Assembly: GCF_022539665.2 (NCBI RefSeq)
Contig: NC_081338.1
Location: 2,542,001 to 2,606,000 of the forward strand
Origin: Daphnia carinata
Lineage: Eukaryota; Arthropoda; Branchiopoda; Diplostraca; Daphniidae
Reading direction: 5' to 3'
Length of the DNA: 64,000 bases
In this document: piece after piece, positions 39,901-53,100 of the stretch
How positions within the stretch are numbered: the first letter of the stretch is position 1
Layout: every line of letters begins with the position of its first letter
Position numbers and translations under genes: made by a program
Notes under the pieces: generated by a model
Database searches by the model: none
What the model was told of the DNA's origin: nothing
Seen by the model: only the letters and a program-made list of their open reading frames with translations

Positions 39901-42900
39901 AAGAGTGGGACCTCCTGCATTGTGAGGCGAATCTACTAGGACGAAGTGACAGAGAGCAGTAAGAGCTTCCAACTCTGTGATAAGGTAATCGGGTGGGCAG
40001 GTTGGATGCTGCGTGGAGGAAGCCGCTATTGATTCTAAATTGAGGCAAACTTGTGGAACGAATGCATTTAATAGAGTCGGCAAAGAGCGACCCATCAGCG
40101 GTAAACTAGAAACTAAAAGCCGAGAAAATTCAGTGTGGAGCCAGCGTGACGATTTCTGTTAGCGCAATCACAATCAATAAAAACATTAAAAAAAGTGTAT
40201 TAAAAATTTAAAGAAATAAAATTTACCTGTTTGAGGGCCGTAAGAATTGCAGTGGTAAACAGGGGTTGTGAGTGAACTGGAACACCTCGCTGATAAGTAC
40301 CAGGGACTGAGGCAGGTGAAGATGCCGCAACATTAACGTTAGGTAGATCGCCAGGCGAATTCTGTTTGGACAGTTGATCTTCAATCGCCATTATTGATAA
40401 CAAAAGCCTATACAAGCCAAACAAATTTGACATGAAACGACATTTTTATTTTAGAAGTGCATTTAACCATAGAGACTCACTTTACGAGGGATATCAAGGT
40501 AGCCTCCGAATAGCTACTGCCTGATTTCTCGTCTTCTTCATTAAAATGGATGATTTCTTCAGTCAACGTTGGTAGCAGACCTTGATTACCGTTCCGCTTT
40601 TTGACGGGCTTGTTATGGTCTAATGTAACGACATGCAGCATAGCTAGAATTGAATGTAAAGCAACCTACGAAGAGAATACATTGAGAAGAAGAACGAGAG
40701 CAAAGAAATGTGGATTCAAACCTTTTGCACCCGACAACGGGTCAGCATATCGGAAATGAATGACGAGAACCCTTTGCCCAAATCTCTGACCAACGGTAGC
40801 AACTCAGAAAGGAACATGTTGAGGAGTTGAACACACGCTAATTGGACTTGTCGATTCGATATGATTTCTTGTCTCGTCAAACTGCTCATTCCAAGCGATG
40901 AGTAGTAAGTTCTCAGGTGGTAGAGCAGCAACTGTAACAAGATCTCTAGGTACATGCTGCTGCGGTTCGGAGCCATCATATCACCGGACACTTCGCCGTA
41001 AAAGCCATTGCCAAAGAGACACTTGCGATGGCGAGCTAGAAGCTCTTGAAGTAAAACAGAATGAGGCGAGCGGGACGAAGCAATCCCAGTTGAAGAGAGA
41101 CTCAACAACAACAGTCTGGGCTGCAGCTGCAGTTGACTGCGCAACGTTCGAAGAACGTGAAGCGTTTGCTCCGCATCGCTAACTTGACAATACAAAAGTA
41201 TGTGATTATGAAGGGGATGTATATCGGTGAGTTTCTCTACAGCGGCCGAATTGGATTCCTTTAGCTTGAAACGGGCAGCAGCCGCAGCGGCCACAGCTTT
41301 ATTGACAACTGTTTCAATGAGTTCGTCGAGCAAAGACTTGGCTATTACTGAGGATTCAGGTTCTTTAGGAGATTCTTGTCCAGAGTCTGTAGACGTTGCC
41401 GAAGTAGTGTACGTGCCTGGAACATGAAACAAATCTTCGGAAAATGGATTTACAAAGAGTCCGACTGTCTGTTCCATAATTTGGTGTTGTGGAAGTTGCC
41501 AGGGGAAGACGACTTGGCGATCAACAAAGGACTCGGGAGCTCGGCCATCGGCGCCGAGGCCAAGCGTTAAAACAGAACGGCTTGGACTAAATGGACGAGA
41601 TTTCGTTCGGCTAGGCGTAACATGGTAAATGACATGTCCGTTCACGGAACTAATGGCGTAAATGTTATCCTCTCGATCTACAGGCTGCTTTTCGTTTTCC
41701 TGGTTAGTGGGCTGGAAGGTGACATGGCGAATGCTCACGCGGGCGGAATGAGGTTTGAGCAGCTTCAAAAGAAGTGGGTCCAATATCCTGCTAAGGTCGT
41801 TCCGCAATAAAGCCTGAACGAACCATCCTTCGGCCGCGGTCCTTTGTGGACTAGGGGGATCTAACGACAACCAATCCAGGAGCAATTGCAAGCAACGGTC
41901 GAATGTCTTCAATCGCCGAGAGCCCCACCTTATTTAAGGGGAGAGGTTAATCATTATTTATCGTAAAACAATTAAGTGGATTACAAGTTTACCTCGATGG
42001 TTCCAAATCCCTTCCCAAGTGCCAGAGGACGGTGAATTTTTCCACAGCGGATGAACAGCCTTCGTTTCGTCGCATTTGTTGGCTAAGACTAGATAAGATG
42101 ACATCTTCGGCTACATGGCTAAGAGTAGGCGGAGCAAGCGTGTGGAGTTGGTGAATCAATTCTGCACATTGCTGGCATTCGGCCGTTGACCTTACACCTT
42201 CCCAGAGCTGTCGAGCCATTCGCTGAAAGACGCAGCTTTTGTTCAACAGAGTTAGCAGTTGTGTAGGCGTAATAACTGGAAGTAATACGACTGTAAACAT
42301 ATCAGAAGGTATGTCTCCTTTTTGTAGATTGGTAGTCTGTTCTGGTTTCCAATAGGCAGTAGGTATGATGGACGAGGTTATCGCTGTCAAGTCAAGCAAT
42401 GTAGCCGTGCCGATCAAGTAAATTGTATTCGATTGAGATGAGGAATTTGACAAACAGCAGCTGGCCAAGCACAAAAGCTGCAACCAATCTGGCAGTGTGC
42501 TCCAATCTTGATTGTTTGATATCACTTGATGGGAAGCCATTGCTGCAGCGCAATATGTCGGGAAAGTGGAAAGTTCTTTAAGAAGGGTACAACATTGCTT
42601 CAGCACTGGGAGCAGCCGAGTTAGTTGGTCGACATCAGCTAATTTCAGCTCTTTCGACAGATCTAATTCGTACATTTCCTGAGGTACAGACAGTGGTTTT
42701 TCCAGGGTCAAATAACTGCTGGTGCTGGGATTAACGCACTCTTCCAACATCTCTTCAAGCGATGGAGAACAATTGACAGTTTGAACTGACAGTATCTTTG
42801 ATGCTTGCCCTAATAACGTTGTTCTATCGGAAACAAATATGCCAGGGTTGAGAAGCTTGGCAAGTAGTTGTTGGATTGCCACCACTGAATGTTCAAGCAA

Positions 42901-45063
42901 TTGCTTCTGGTGTTGGGAAGACGAGATTAACGCTGGACTACTTGGAGGGCTGTGAAACTCTCCTGAACTGGATTCGATTGCTTCTTCGCCTTCCGAAGGA
43001 CTGCTCCAAGAGCCAACTAATTCCTCCGTTCCTTCGTGGGCAGGAAGAATTTTCTTCAATAGCGTGAGACAGAGTTCGATTCCGGCTAACACGGACGTAG
43101 CACTCATCGTACCGAAAGAAGCATGCAACAGGTCAGCTGTCTGTACGAGCAGTGAAGGTAGGTGTTCGACTTGCGTGTCACTGCTGGAATCTACGGACAG
43201 AAGTTCCAGGAGGAAAGCCGAAAGCTTGCACATCTCGAAGAAATGAGGTGAACCTTGACCCACTTGCTGTACCTCTCTGCTCGTCGTTTCAATGCAACTG
43301 CTTTTCTGTAGAAGGCGGCCTGTGTAAGACCAGATGTAGGCTTCTTCTAGTGTCCCAAAGAAAAGGTTGGCTGTTTTCACGAGCTCATCGTGTTGTGCCG
43401 CTTTCTTCTGTTTTTTACTTTGGTCATGGTTGGAAAAATATAATGACCTTTTAAAAAACAAAATAATATCAAATAGAGTAACTCATTCCATATACTAATC
43501 AAGTACGATGAACGATTAAAATGGAATGGTGGAAAGGCCATACCGAAAGACATCGATAAGAATATCATCTAAAATGATGGGACCAATTTCAGGTTTGTCT
43601 AGCAACGATATCAAGACTCGATACGGTTTCATATCTGGTGGTTTAGCTACCACGCTATTTTTTAAAACCAATTGGAGAGACTAAAAAAAACAAAAAACAA
43701 TTGTTAGCCAGTCGATAAAATGCAGCTTTTAGAAAAATAATTTTAATGATGGTTGTCGTACTTCAACTAAAAGATCCTTGGAATATCGATGGAAGTAGGA
43801 TTTCATATTAGGCGAGTCCCGCGATGTGTCGTTGACTAAAGAATCATCAGCACTCAAAAGTTGTGGCTCACTACCTAACAACCATGAGAAGAGTCGTCTA
43901 AATTGCATCCAGTCGATTGGTCGTTGCGAAAAACATGTTTACAAAATAGATGAGTTAAGTTTTCAAAAACAAAAACCTGGAAAGTGTATCACCTATTAAG
44001 CGACATATCTCTTCGCAGCAATGCCGTGACGGCAGCTGCAAGCAAGTGAACCACATCAGGCTTGAGCAAGTGTGATCCATGAAGTGGAAATGCTGCCAAT
44101 AAAAACTCGAGGGCGCTTCGTTGCACTAGAACACTGCTGTCTTCTAATGAAGCGCACATGGAATGAATCATTAGATCTACATTTTGGCCTAAAATTTCGA
44201 GTTGGTCTTCTATTGACAGCTTTCGATCAAAATGTGATAAGATGTAGGTATATGCAGGAAGCCGTATTTGTGGATTCTCAGCAATACATTTCCATAGGCA
44301 ACCATAGAAAAAATTGGCGGAAACTCCGCTATAAAGCTTGGTTATCTATCTGTTTCAATGAATATTATTGAATTTATTTTTGCTTAAACTTACTTGCAGA
44401 TTTTGTCAAAAAGTGTGCTTGTGCGGTCATAATGGTCAGCACCCTCTTCCAAACCAGGAAGAACCCCATTCAAAAATCCACTTAATCCTGGTTTCAAATA
44501 TTCTGCAATTGGTATCAAGTGTATCTCATAAAGAGATAATAGTACTGGCCTCACATTTATTGCAGCATGTGCAAGCAATGGATACAAGCCTGAAAATTGT
44601 GTCATAAAGAACATGAAAAGAATGTTTGACAAGTAAATGTAAGTAATTACCAGCACTGTATATAAACAGTTCATTAGAAAGTCTTGCAGCCCCAACTAAC
44701 TTGAAAATTAGGTCATATGTTTCTAAAGCCTTCAGGTGAACACCACTAGGAAGTGCTGGGTGGAGACACTGAGCAAGACGTTTTGCTATAATGACCCTCC
44801 TTGGAATTATGTTAAACTTGGAATGACTTTGTAATACCTAAAATTAAGGTTTTTCAAAAAGAAGGCAATATAAGGACGACATTTACAATAATGCTAGTTG
44901 AGCCCAAGGAAAATACCTTATTCAATTTTCCAAGCGCAGCAATAAGGTCGGCCCATTCGCTCGTATACTCGAAGTTTTTCAGAGCTTTATCCACTGAATT
45001 AATGTAATTCCGATATTTCGGTTCATCTATGAGTTCCAGTTCTTCTAGACTTAGATGAGACAT
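36963..45063 (-). CDS. Dop1: DOP1 (Dopey), Golgi/endosome trafficking protein
   Basis: Sixteen exons: 45063..44917, 44837..44651, 44589..44394, 44328..43993, 43897..43762, 43680..43544, 43447..41993, 41928..40722, 40665..40481, 40407..40227, 40155..38738, 38667..38456, 38384..38241, 38172..37977, 37548..37245 and 37175..36963. They give 2217 residues and every phase closes. Dopey proteins partner MON2 and flippases in endosome-to-Golgi transport; insect Dop1 is also linked to kinesin cargo transport. Seen: the N-terminal domain ([78 protein letters not shown]) and the C-terminal block ([32 protein letters not shown]). The middle is alpha-helical and poorly conserved, with an alanine run near 41270-41310. 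Length is slightly below the roughly 2300-2500 of animal homologues. It is head-to-head with ZMAT2. Confidence 0.96.
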
Positions 45064-45792
45064 ATTTCGACGTCAGGAGCGTACTTTTATTTTTGTTTGT
45101 GTTATCTTTTTCTTTTCATGGCGGACTGAACGTTTATGTTGATTTGACAGCAAAGTGTCGTCTGCTGCACATAGAGCTCAGCCCTACGTAGATCGGGGAG
45201 CTATTTCGCCGATTCGGTGCGCGGTTTGCGGGTTCAGTGCCACCCCAATTATATACATGCACTACATGCATATATTTCTATTATATGATTATTTAGAATA
45301 ACTTGAATTGCTTTTTAGGACCGCTGGCCAACAAAAGCAAATTATGGCGCTAGTCACGTGATTTGGGTTAACTAATCAGGGCAAAGGGTCACTGATAAGA
45401 CAACCAAACCTCTTTTTGTTTTTGATTGGCGCCAGTTGAGCTCCAACGTTGCTCCCGTTGTAGCACCTTATTGTAGTTATAAGCCACGTACCACACTGTG
45501 CAAGAAATCCTCATACCGAGCTTCCATGCTCTTCTTTTTTTTTCGGGGAGGGCATGCGGTATCCCCGATTCCTTGGCGGTCGGGGCTGACTTTAACATTA
45601 ACGGCGTTAACCGAATGATTGGTTAAGCTTCATTTCCAGTTTGGCAATCGTGTTCTGCTACATTCCTTCTGCTCGTGGCTTTCGGTATTGTTTACCTATT
45701 TGGAATACTGCGTGACAGGAGACGTTTTTCATAAATTAAATAACAAGAAGATAATTAAACTTACCGAAAAATTTAAGAAACTAAAAAATCAA
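45064..45792. promoter_or_regulatory. Bidirectional promoter region, DOP1 and ZMAT2
   Basis: The start codons of the two genes are about 730 bases apart and point away from each other. Both are housekeeping genes, consistent with a shared promoter. No TATA box was seen. ORFs on both strands near 45389-45618 overlap one another and have no recognisable product. Confidence 0.5.
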
Positions 45793-47219
45793 ATGGCTTC
45801 ATCTTCCTCGGTAAGGGTCAAATCAAGTTCTCTATTCCTTCATCTGCATACCTATTGTTGCTTCCAAGGGACGATTCAGAGTTTTTTGCTAACAGACTGA
45901 GTGATAAACATGCTACAACAAACTAAGTTCTATTTTTTTGGCCGTACTTAAACTACTGCTATGTGGCTTTCCAGTTTTTCGCCAGGTTCATGCATTAGAT
46001 TTTTTTGCTAAAGCACTTTTACCAAAAAAGAAAAATCATGATGAAAATATATTCTGGATTCATCTTGCAGTTTTCTGCATAGTTTGTGATAATAACTACC
46101 ACTTAGCTTTAAGTCTTGCTATGCCTATGCTAAATGATGTTTATTTCAACATATGTTTTGCACATTTTAAAGCACAATTTGTTACGTTAGTGGGAACAGA
46201 CAATTGCAAGAACAAAAATATGATGTGTTCCCAAAAGACAAAAAGTTTTTAAAAACATTTTCAATGGAATTTCTGCAACCTGAAACTAATAAAATTGGAA
46301 CATTGCTTTAAATGCCCACATCCACAAGGGCACAAGATGTATTAAAACAATCTCAACAATCATGTTTTTTTTTTGTTTTTTTTCAAATAAATTTGACGTT
46401 CATTTTTTTTCTCCTTTCTTTGCTTTTCATGAATGTTCCAGCAACCGGCTGATCATCGCCGCAAATGGGACCGAGAAGAATACGAAAAACTAGCGGCGCA
46501 GAGGATTCGCAAAGAAAAGGAGGGAGACGATGATGACTTTATGCTTCCGTCAAAGAGAGAACTTTTAAAACAACGTGACTATAAAGTTGACCTCGAATCA
46601 CGACTAGGGAAAAGCGTCGTGATCACGAAAACCACGCCAGCCGCGCAAGGTGCCGGGTAGGTCAAACACTCTTGTTTGATGATGCGTTCCTGTAGCTAAT
46701 ATCCACGTTACATTTTTCATCAGGTACTATTGCAATGTCTGCGATTGCATCGTTAAAGATTCCATTAACTTCCTTGATCACATTAACGGAAAGAAACGTA
46801 CGTACCTAAAGTTAACACCACTTTTTTTCTTGTTCTGAGATGTCCATTGTACCTATTTTCAGATCAAAGAAACCTGGGTATGTCCATGAAAGTCGAACGC
46901 AGTTCTGTTGAGCAAGTCAAAAAAAGATTTGAGGCATTAAAAAAGAAAAAAGAGGAAAAAACCAAGGAGTATGACTTGACAGAAAGAATCCAAGAACTCA
47001 AAGAAGAGGTAAAATATGATGTAGTTGAAGCGCATTGTTGCTGTTGAATGTCTGATCACCTATATTTATTAGGAAGAGAAACTCAGGGAATACAGAAGAG
47101 AAAAGAGGAAAGAAAGAAAGCGAAAGCACAACGAAGTTGACAAATCGGATCAGAACGACGATAACGATGACATGGCAGCCATGATGGGATTCAGTGGTTT
47201 TGGCTCGTCGAAAAAGTAA
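45793..47219 (+). CDS. Zmat2: ZMAT2 / Snu23, spliceosomal zinc-finger protein
   Basis: Five exons, 45793..45810, 46442..46656, 46724..46797, 46863..47008 and 47073..47219, encode 199 residues, the usual ZMAT2 length. ZMAT2 (yeast Snu23) is a component of the spliceosomal B complex that contacts the 5' splice-site region. Seen: the N-terminal block [18 protein letters not shown], a matrin/U1-type C2H2 finger ([19 protein letters not shown] ending HINGKKH), a lysine-rich coiled region ([29 protein letters not shown]) and the C-terminal [12 protein letters not shown]. The first coding exon is only 18 bases (MASSSS) and is separated from exon 2 by a 631-bp intron. A polyadenylation signal (AATAAA) lies near 47299. 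Confidence 0.96.
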
Positions 47220-50178
47220 TGATGAAGAACATGGTAAACTACATCTTCTAGCACTGCTGCATATCTACATTGTCTCCCCTTTTACGTTCGGCACGAAAAA
47301 TAAATGTTTCGTTAAATAATTGAGAAGGTTGTGCACCCTCTTCTCGTATTCCCCATACTTCAATGGTGAAAAAAAAACTGAATGAAAACTAATGCGCGAA
47401 AAACATCCGAAATAACTGGGCCATCAGGTACGAAAAATTGCTTTCTACCTGAAATCTATGCGCCACCAGTTAACCGCAGACCTTTGTTGGCTGGACGTTC
47501 GGAAAGGCCGTTTCCTAGAAAAAAGCTCAAATCAGAAATGGAAATAATCTCAGAAGTGGGACGTAACGGCATACGTGTCGAAAAATCTCAAAACACGTAC
47601 GCGGCCGCAACAATTGAAGAGAAAAAAAACTAAAAGTTTTACAGAAGAAAATTATCCATAATTACCTCATTACCTGATGCACTACCTGGGAAAGTAGCCC
47701 TGATTCGGCCGTTTGCTTCCGCTGCATTAGTTGGCTGATATTTCGTGACATGCAAAACACGTTGGCCACCGACGTCAGTTGCAGAGGGGCCGCGAGAAGT
47801 TCCCTGTCCCATTTTACACCAACGTCTACATTGTTGAGTCCACGAAGATGAATGCCTTCGCTTTACGTCCAACTACATGGTAAACCAGTTGGCTTACGAA
47901 TGGCCTTTGAATCGAAAGAAAATCAAACATCGAGATAAAGTGAATTCGATTTACTCCACGTCTGGCTTTTTAAAATAAGAAATTACAAGTGTGTACGAGG
48001 TACAGTTAAAATTGCATACATTTCATCATACCGATATTCGCATCCAACGTCTGGTCCACGAAAAGTATACCCACTGAGGTTACTACGTCTTCCTTTTCAT
48101 TCTAATTATAGTTTTCTGTTTTATTTATGTTTTGGCCATACGGATATCCTGGACGCAAATGATTTCGATGGCGCCACTTCGAGTCCGTGACGAAGTACAC
48201 CAACCTCAACGCGAAATAACAAGTAATAGCTAGTATTTGGGTGGATAACTCTATCGTGTTGAAGTGCCATTTGTAAAAAAAAAAAAAATAGACAGATGGA
48301 AATCAAAGAGTAAGGTGCTTCGAATCAACGCCAGATTGTGATAACTTGAGAGGGTGGCGCACGCAACGTTTGGTAGCAGCCCGGAAATGTGGGCTTGCTA
48401 AAAGCTTGGCCAGCCGAGTGGCACGGCCGCGTTTTTTAATCTGGCGCAAGGCCTTTTCCAATTACGGTGCTAATGATCACAACAATCGCGTCGTTGTTCA
48501 ACTACTGCCGCTTTGTTTTCGTGCCCGTGGTCTAAACTAATGTTCCATGCTAACTGAAAGCAACGGCCGCAATCACTACGAAAGCTTTCCCGTACACGTC
48601 TATTTGAACTAACGTATTCGATTTGATGTACTACCTTAAAAGGCGCGGGGTGGGTTAACACTCGAGAAGAAGAAACGAAGAGAGGACGTGATCGAAAGAT
48701 TAAACTGGAAACATAAGAGACTGAGGGCAACGAACACGCAAAAAGACTCTTGCAGATTCACGTACTCGTTGCAAGAGATGAGCGAAGAGGTATGTGTGAT
48801 TAGCTCGTGGACGACACTTTGTAAATTACATGTACTGCCTTACACGTCGAGGACGAAGACATATTTTTATTTGGCGTGCGAATGACGAACGGTACATTAT
48901 CTAGCGTTACGATTGTGAAATCTAGTGGCGCTTGCTTATTTGAAAGGAATCAACAGATGCCACATGAAAAAAAATAAATAAAGGCGGCGACGTTAATCTT
49001 TCTGAAAACAAAAACATTGCTGTGTATGAAGATGAGGCCAGCGCTGATGCATCGCATAAACTTAAGCGGTAAACGACAGTTAACGCAGTTTCCATGAAAT
49101 ATCAAACTGTTCTGTAAAAGATAATCTAGGGAAAGAAAAAAAAAGAAAACGGCATTAAGGAAATGCAGACAGCTGGGGATTGACGTTCTATTGTGTGTTC
49201 CCTCCTATGCCATATTGGTACGGTACGTGAAAAAAAAAAAAAAAAAAAATATTCTTTATCATCCAAAGAAAATGAAGTGGGGGCCACCTGCCGACGTCAT
49301 CGTGGCCGGGATTCCGTCGCAAGTCTTAACAATAACGGCACTTTATTTTCTCAGTCAAAATAAATATGCGCAAATGTCCGTGCATACGTGTGTTTCTTCC
49401 AGAGGAACTTGGAATAGATTGAGTCTCGTCTATACAAACGTAACGATATTCTTGCTTGGTCGAGTGGTGACTGAAACAATCCGACGAAAAAGCCGCGAGA
49501 TAATTTCACGTGGACGCGGCATTTAAAAAAAAAAAAAAGTGAGCAAAACATGCGGGTTTGGCTAGGCCACTCTCGGAACGGAGGACCGGCCCGAAAGAAA
49601 AAACAAAGAAACAATACGAAAAAAAAAAAAAAAAAAAATAACAGAATGTATGAATAACAACGAGAATAAAAATGTGCGTGTAAATACACATATGTGTATA
49701 GAAGAGCCAATGAGGTAAAGTAACAGATGGTGAGCGTGAGTTTTGGGTTTTGTAGCGGTATTTACGGCAACCCACCTCTTCCGAATCCATCCCCGCCTGC
49801 TGCCACTGCTGGATATTTTCTTCAGTGCGTGGCTTAGCTATAGAGATGGGACCGACCTAGAGCCGCCTCTGTCGCCATTGCCACCGAATTTTCGGTTTTA
49901 CCAACCAACCACCAACAGACGTCACTGGCGGCTTTGGCCTGATACCATCGAGAGAGAGCACATACTAGCGGCAGTTGTCTGTGCAACATGCTCACAGTCT
50001 TCCACCAACTTTAGTCCGTGCTGCAATCCCATTGATCGAGCTTGTAAGGGACTTTACTTTTTGCTGGCCATCATCAGACGATTATTTTCAAAGCGGCGGA
50101 CGTGTTCTAAATACCAGTGCGATCATCTTCGATTTCCTCTGGAGAAGACCTAAGGAGAAACTGTTTCAATTGGACATC
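47220..50178. other. Intergenic DNA with two unassigned convergent ORFs
   Basis: After the ZMAT2 trailer there are two open frames whose ends nearly touch: plus 47382-47633 (83 codons) and minus 47639-47872 (77 codons, possible start MGQGTSRGP). Neither is recognised. The rest, to 50178, contains A runs and no supported gene; the right end holds the promoter and leader of the first otopetrin exon. The otopetrin frame stays open upstream to an ATG at 49975, but the ATG at 50179 starts the better-looking protein. Confidence 0.4.
47382..47633 (+). CDS. Hypothetical 83-residue ORF (weak)
   Basis: The ORF has mixed composition (PEIYAPPVNRRPLLAGRSER, KKLKSEMEIISEVGRNG) rather than low-complexity translation, which is why it is listed. 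I do not recognise a family. It begins about 80 bases beyond the ZMAT2 polyadenylation signal. It could be a small gene or chance. Confidence 0.25.
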   Translation: MKTNARKTSEITGPSGTKNCFLPEIYAPPVNRRPLLAGRSERPFPRKKLKSEMEIISEVGRNGIRVEKSQNTYAAATIEEKKN

Positions 50179-53100
50179 ATGTCTGAATTCGAGCCCATCC
50201 CGGAAGAGAATCCTCGACAGAGTGCTAGCCGATCAGCGCAAAAAGATGGCGGTTCTTCGGACAGGAAGAGCAAGTCGGGCGACAAGCACGCCGGACGCGA
50301 GAAGAAAGTGCGCAGCAGCAAGACGAGGAGCAGCAAAGGTGAATCGTCGGGTCACGCTGGCCAAGTTCACGGCAGATCCGGTAGCAATAGCAGCAGTAAA
50401 TCGGGTAGCAAACAGAAGAGCGAACCGCTCATCAGCTTGACCTCTACGGTCGACGTGGATATGGCCGTAGCCGAGAACAACAGCGATCACGGTACCGTGC
50501 CCTTCATTTTTCTATTTTTGAAGTTTGTTTTTTGCCTCACGTCATTTGTTTCTTCTTCTTATTGTGGTTTGGCCGTACAAAATAACAGAATGTCATCACG
50601 ATATGCTCAATTCGCTCAGCGTGCTCGCTATTGACTTCTCCTTCAGTGTCCTTGCTCTCTTTCCGTCCTCCGCAATTTCCACGTTTATCCCTATCGTCTA
50701 GACAGCCCTTTTTATATTTCAAATATGTTTTGGATTCACTTGAATGTGTGGCATTAAAGCGAATTTCAACACGCTCATCCCGCGGATAATGGTTTCACGT
50801 AAATGCCGTTCATGACACACTGCGGGTTCATGGCAATTGCTTGACCGTGTCGAAGCGAATCTCGAGTCTCTTGTCAACCGCAAAAGCGCTCGAGTAAACG
50901 CGTGTTTTTTTATTTAAATGTCGAATTTTATAAGCTTTATTATTGTGGCGAGTTGCTGTTAGTTTCTGATAACGATACGCGGGTGATTAAACAGAGCGTG
51001 AAGCGATGCGCTTCCTCGATAGGTAACGCGATCCTGGCCCAAATTTACGTTTCTTTTTTTTTTTTTGGTTCGCTGTTTGGACATGATAAAAACCACATAC
51101 GAATGCGGTAGCAACAATAGCGTAGGGGTTTATGTCCCGTAAGTTTGTCGGTACCTGGCGAAATGAAACCCAACGATTGGACGCAGCCATAACTGTTGAA
51201 TCACGCACGATCCTTCACAGACGACTTGGTGATCCGTTGAAATAGATTCAAGCGTATCGGATGATGAATCACATGAAGATGCCTCGAGGAATCGTATGCC
51301 ACGAATTGTGCCCCCGCCAAAACGAAAGAGCTGCCAATAAAAGCTGATCGTGTTCAAATCCGTTTTATTGCATCGAACTGGGTTGTGTGGAATACGAATG
51401 CAAACATGTGTGAGATATATGTCCAAGAGTAGGTCACTGTGTTGAAACGATACCGCCACCTATTGTATAAAAGGCTCTTACAATTGTTTGCCTTATGTGC
51501 AAAAATAAACTAGCTGAGAGCGACACGAAGCCACTCTTTGAGTGATCCGTGTACCAACAGATTGGCCCACTCGTGCCCGGCAGGCGTGTCTGGACCTGAT
51601 ACTGCGCTATTTTGTACCGCCATTCTTTCCCTCGCTTTTTTTTATTATTAAAGCCACTGATTTTGTTCTTCAATCACGGCATACTTGTATAGTTCTTACC
51701 TTGTTTTCCAAAGGAACATATGATGCATTAGCACCCCGAGAAGAAAAACGGAGGATCAAAAGGAAAGATTGTATAGAAGATGAGCATATTCTTCGGTATT
51801 ACTGTGACGCGGAACCATTCGTCAATGGTAGCATCAAGAGAAAAGCGGCAACCGAGCGTGAATAGCCGCGAGTGTATTGACCGCTATCTTTTTTTTTTCT
51901 TCTTCTGGTCTTGTTTTTTATCCAGATCTTGCTCCTTCTGCTTTTCTCTCTTTTTTTTCCGTCTTCTTTTCCAGATGATGAGAGAGTTCTAAAATGTTCA
52001 CTCCGTCAGTTAGGCGAGCAGCGTGCATACCAATGGACGTTTCTTACGGGTCTCATTCTCGTTTCGCCGTAAAATTTTGAATAAAAGCGTTTAGTTTTCG
52101 GGAATTTTTACTCATTTTTCTGCGTGGCATGCGTGAATACCGCTATGCCGATTCCATCTTTATCGTCTCTCGTTACCGCGTTCTCGCCGTGATTTTAACG
52201 CGCGTGAAGCAAATATTGAATTTTCGCGTTTGTTGTCGTGATTTCTCATTCAAATTCATCGCCCATGGTGATCAGCTGGCTGAAATTGTGAAGACCATTT
52301 CAAAGTGACTTCTCGATGAGAAAAACTGACACGTTCCTCGTCTTACTTGTAAACATTCTTCAAGCCTTTTGTTTTTTTCGTGCATCATCGCTTTCCGGCC
52401 ACCGGTACGTAATAATCGATCTAACTCGATCATCACTACGAACGTAAAAAAATTATTCAAATCGACCTGGAGAACAAAATAAAAGGTCAAAGAAATGACG
52501 ACCCAGAGTCACAACGATCGCGATTCGGAACTCTTCTGCATCTCACAGAACGCAGTCATCGAAGCACCGAGTCAACCGCGCACCTGTTGCGAATCTTTGA
52601 AGATGGCGTCCATCCGCCAATCAAACAAACGTCAGCCGGATGGTTGCACGACAGGTACATTTTCCAAAAAATTTAGACAAGCAAAACAACGTCATTGTTT
52701 GACCCGTATATCGGAATGCGTTCCAACATTCCAACGACTTCCCTGTATGAAAACGATTCGTTTACAGACAAGGAAAATGGGCGAAAAGAAAAAACAAACA
52801 GAAACGAATAAAACTGTAAAAATAAAAATAAAACGATTTAAGAGAAAGGGGTAAGAAGGGACAGCTGCTGGACAATGGAAAGGCTCGAAGTTCTTACGGT
52901 ATTCTCCTTTTTTTATGGGGATGTTTACACCAGGGGGGGGGGGGGGGGGGGGGAGTACAGCCGATGAGAATTGGTAGTTTGCCAGACTTTAATCCCGTTT
53001 TTGCTTTCGATTAAAATTTTTTTTTTCCTTGAACGTAACAGTACTGCAATGCTGTTAAAAAAAATAATAAGGGCGACAGAAGTAGGAACTTAATGAAATC

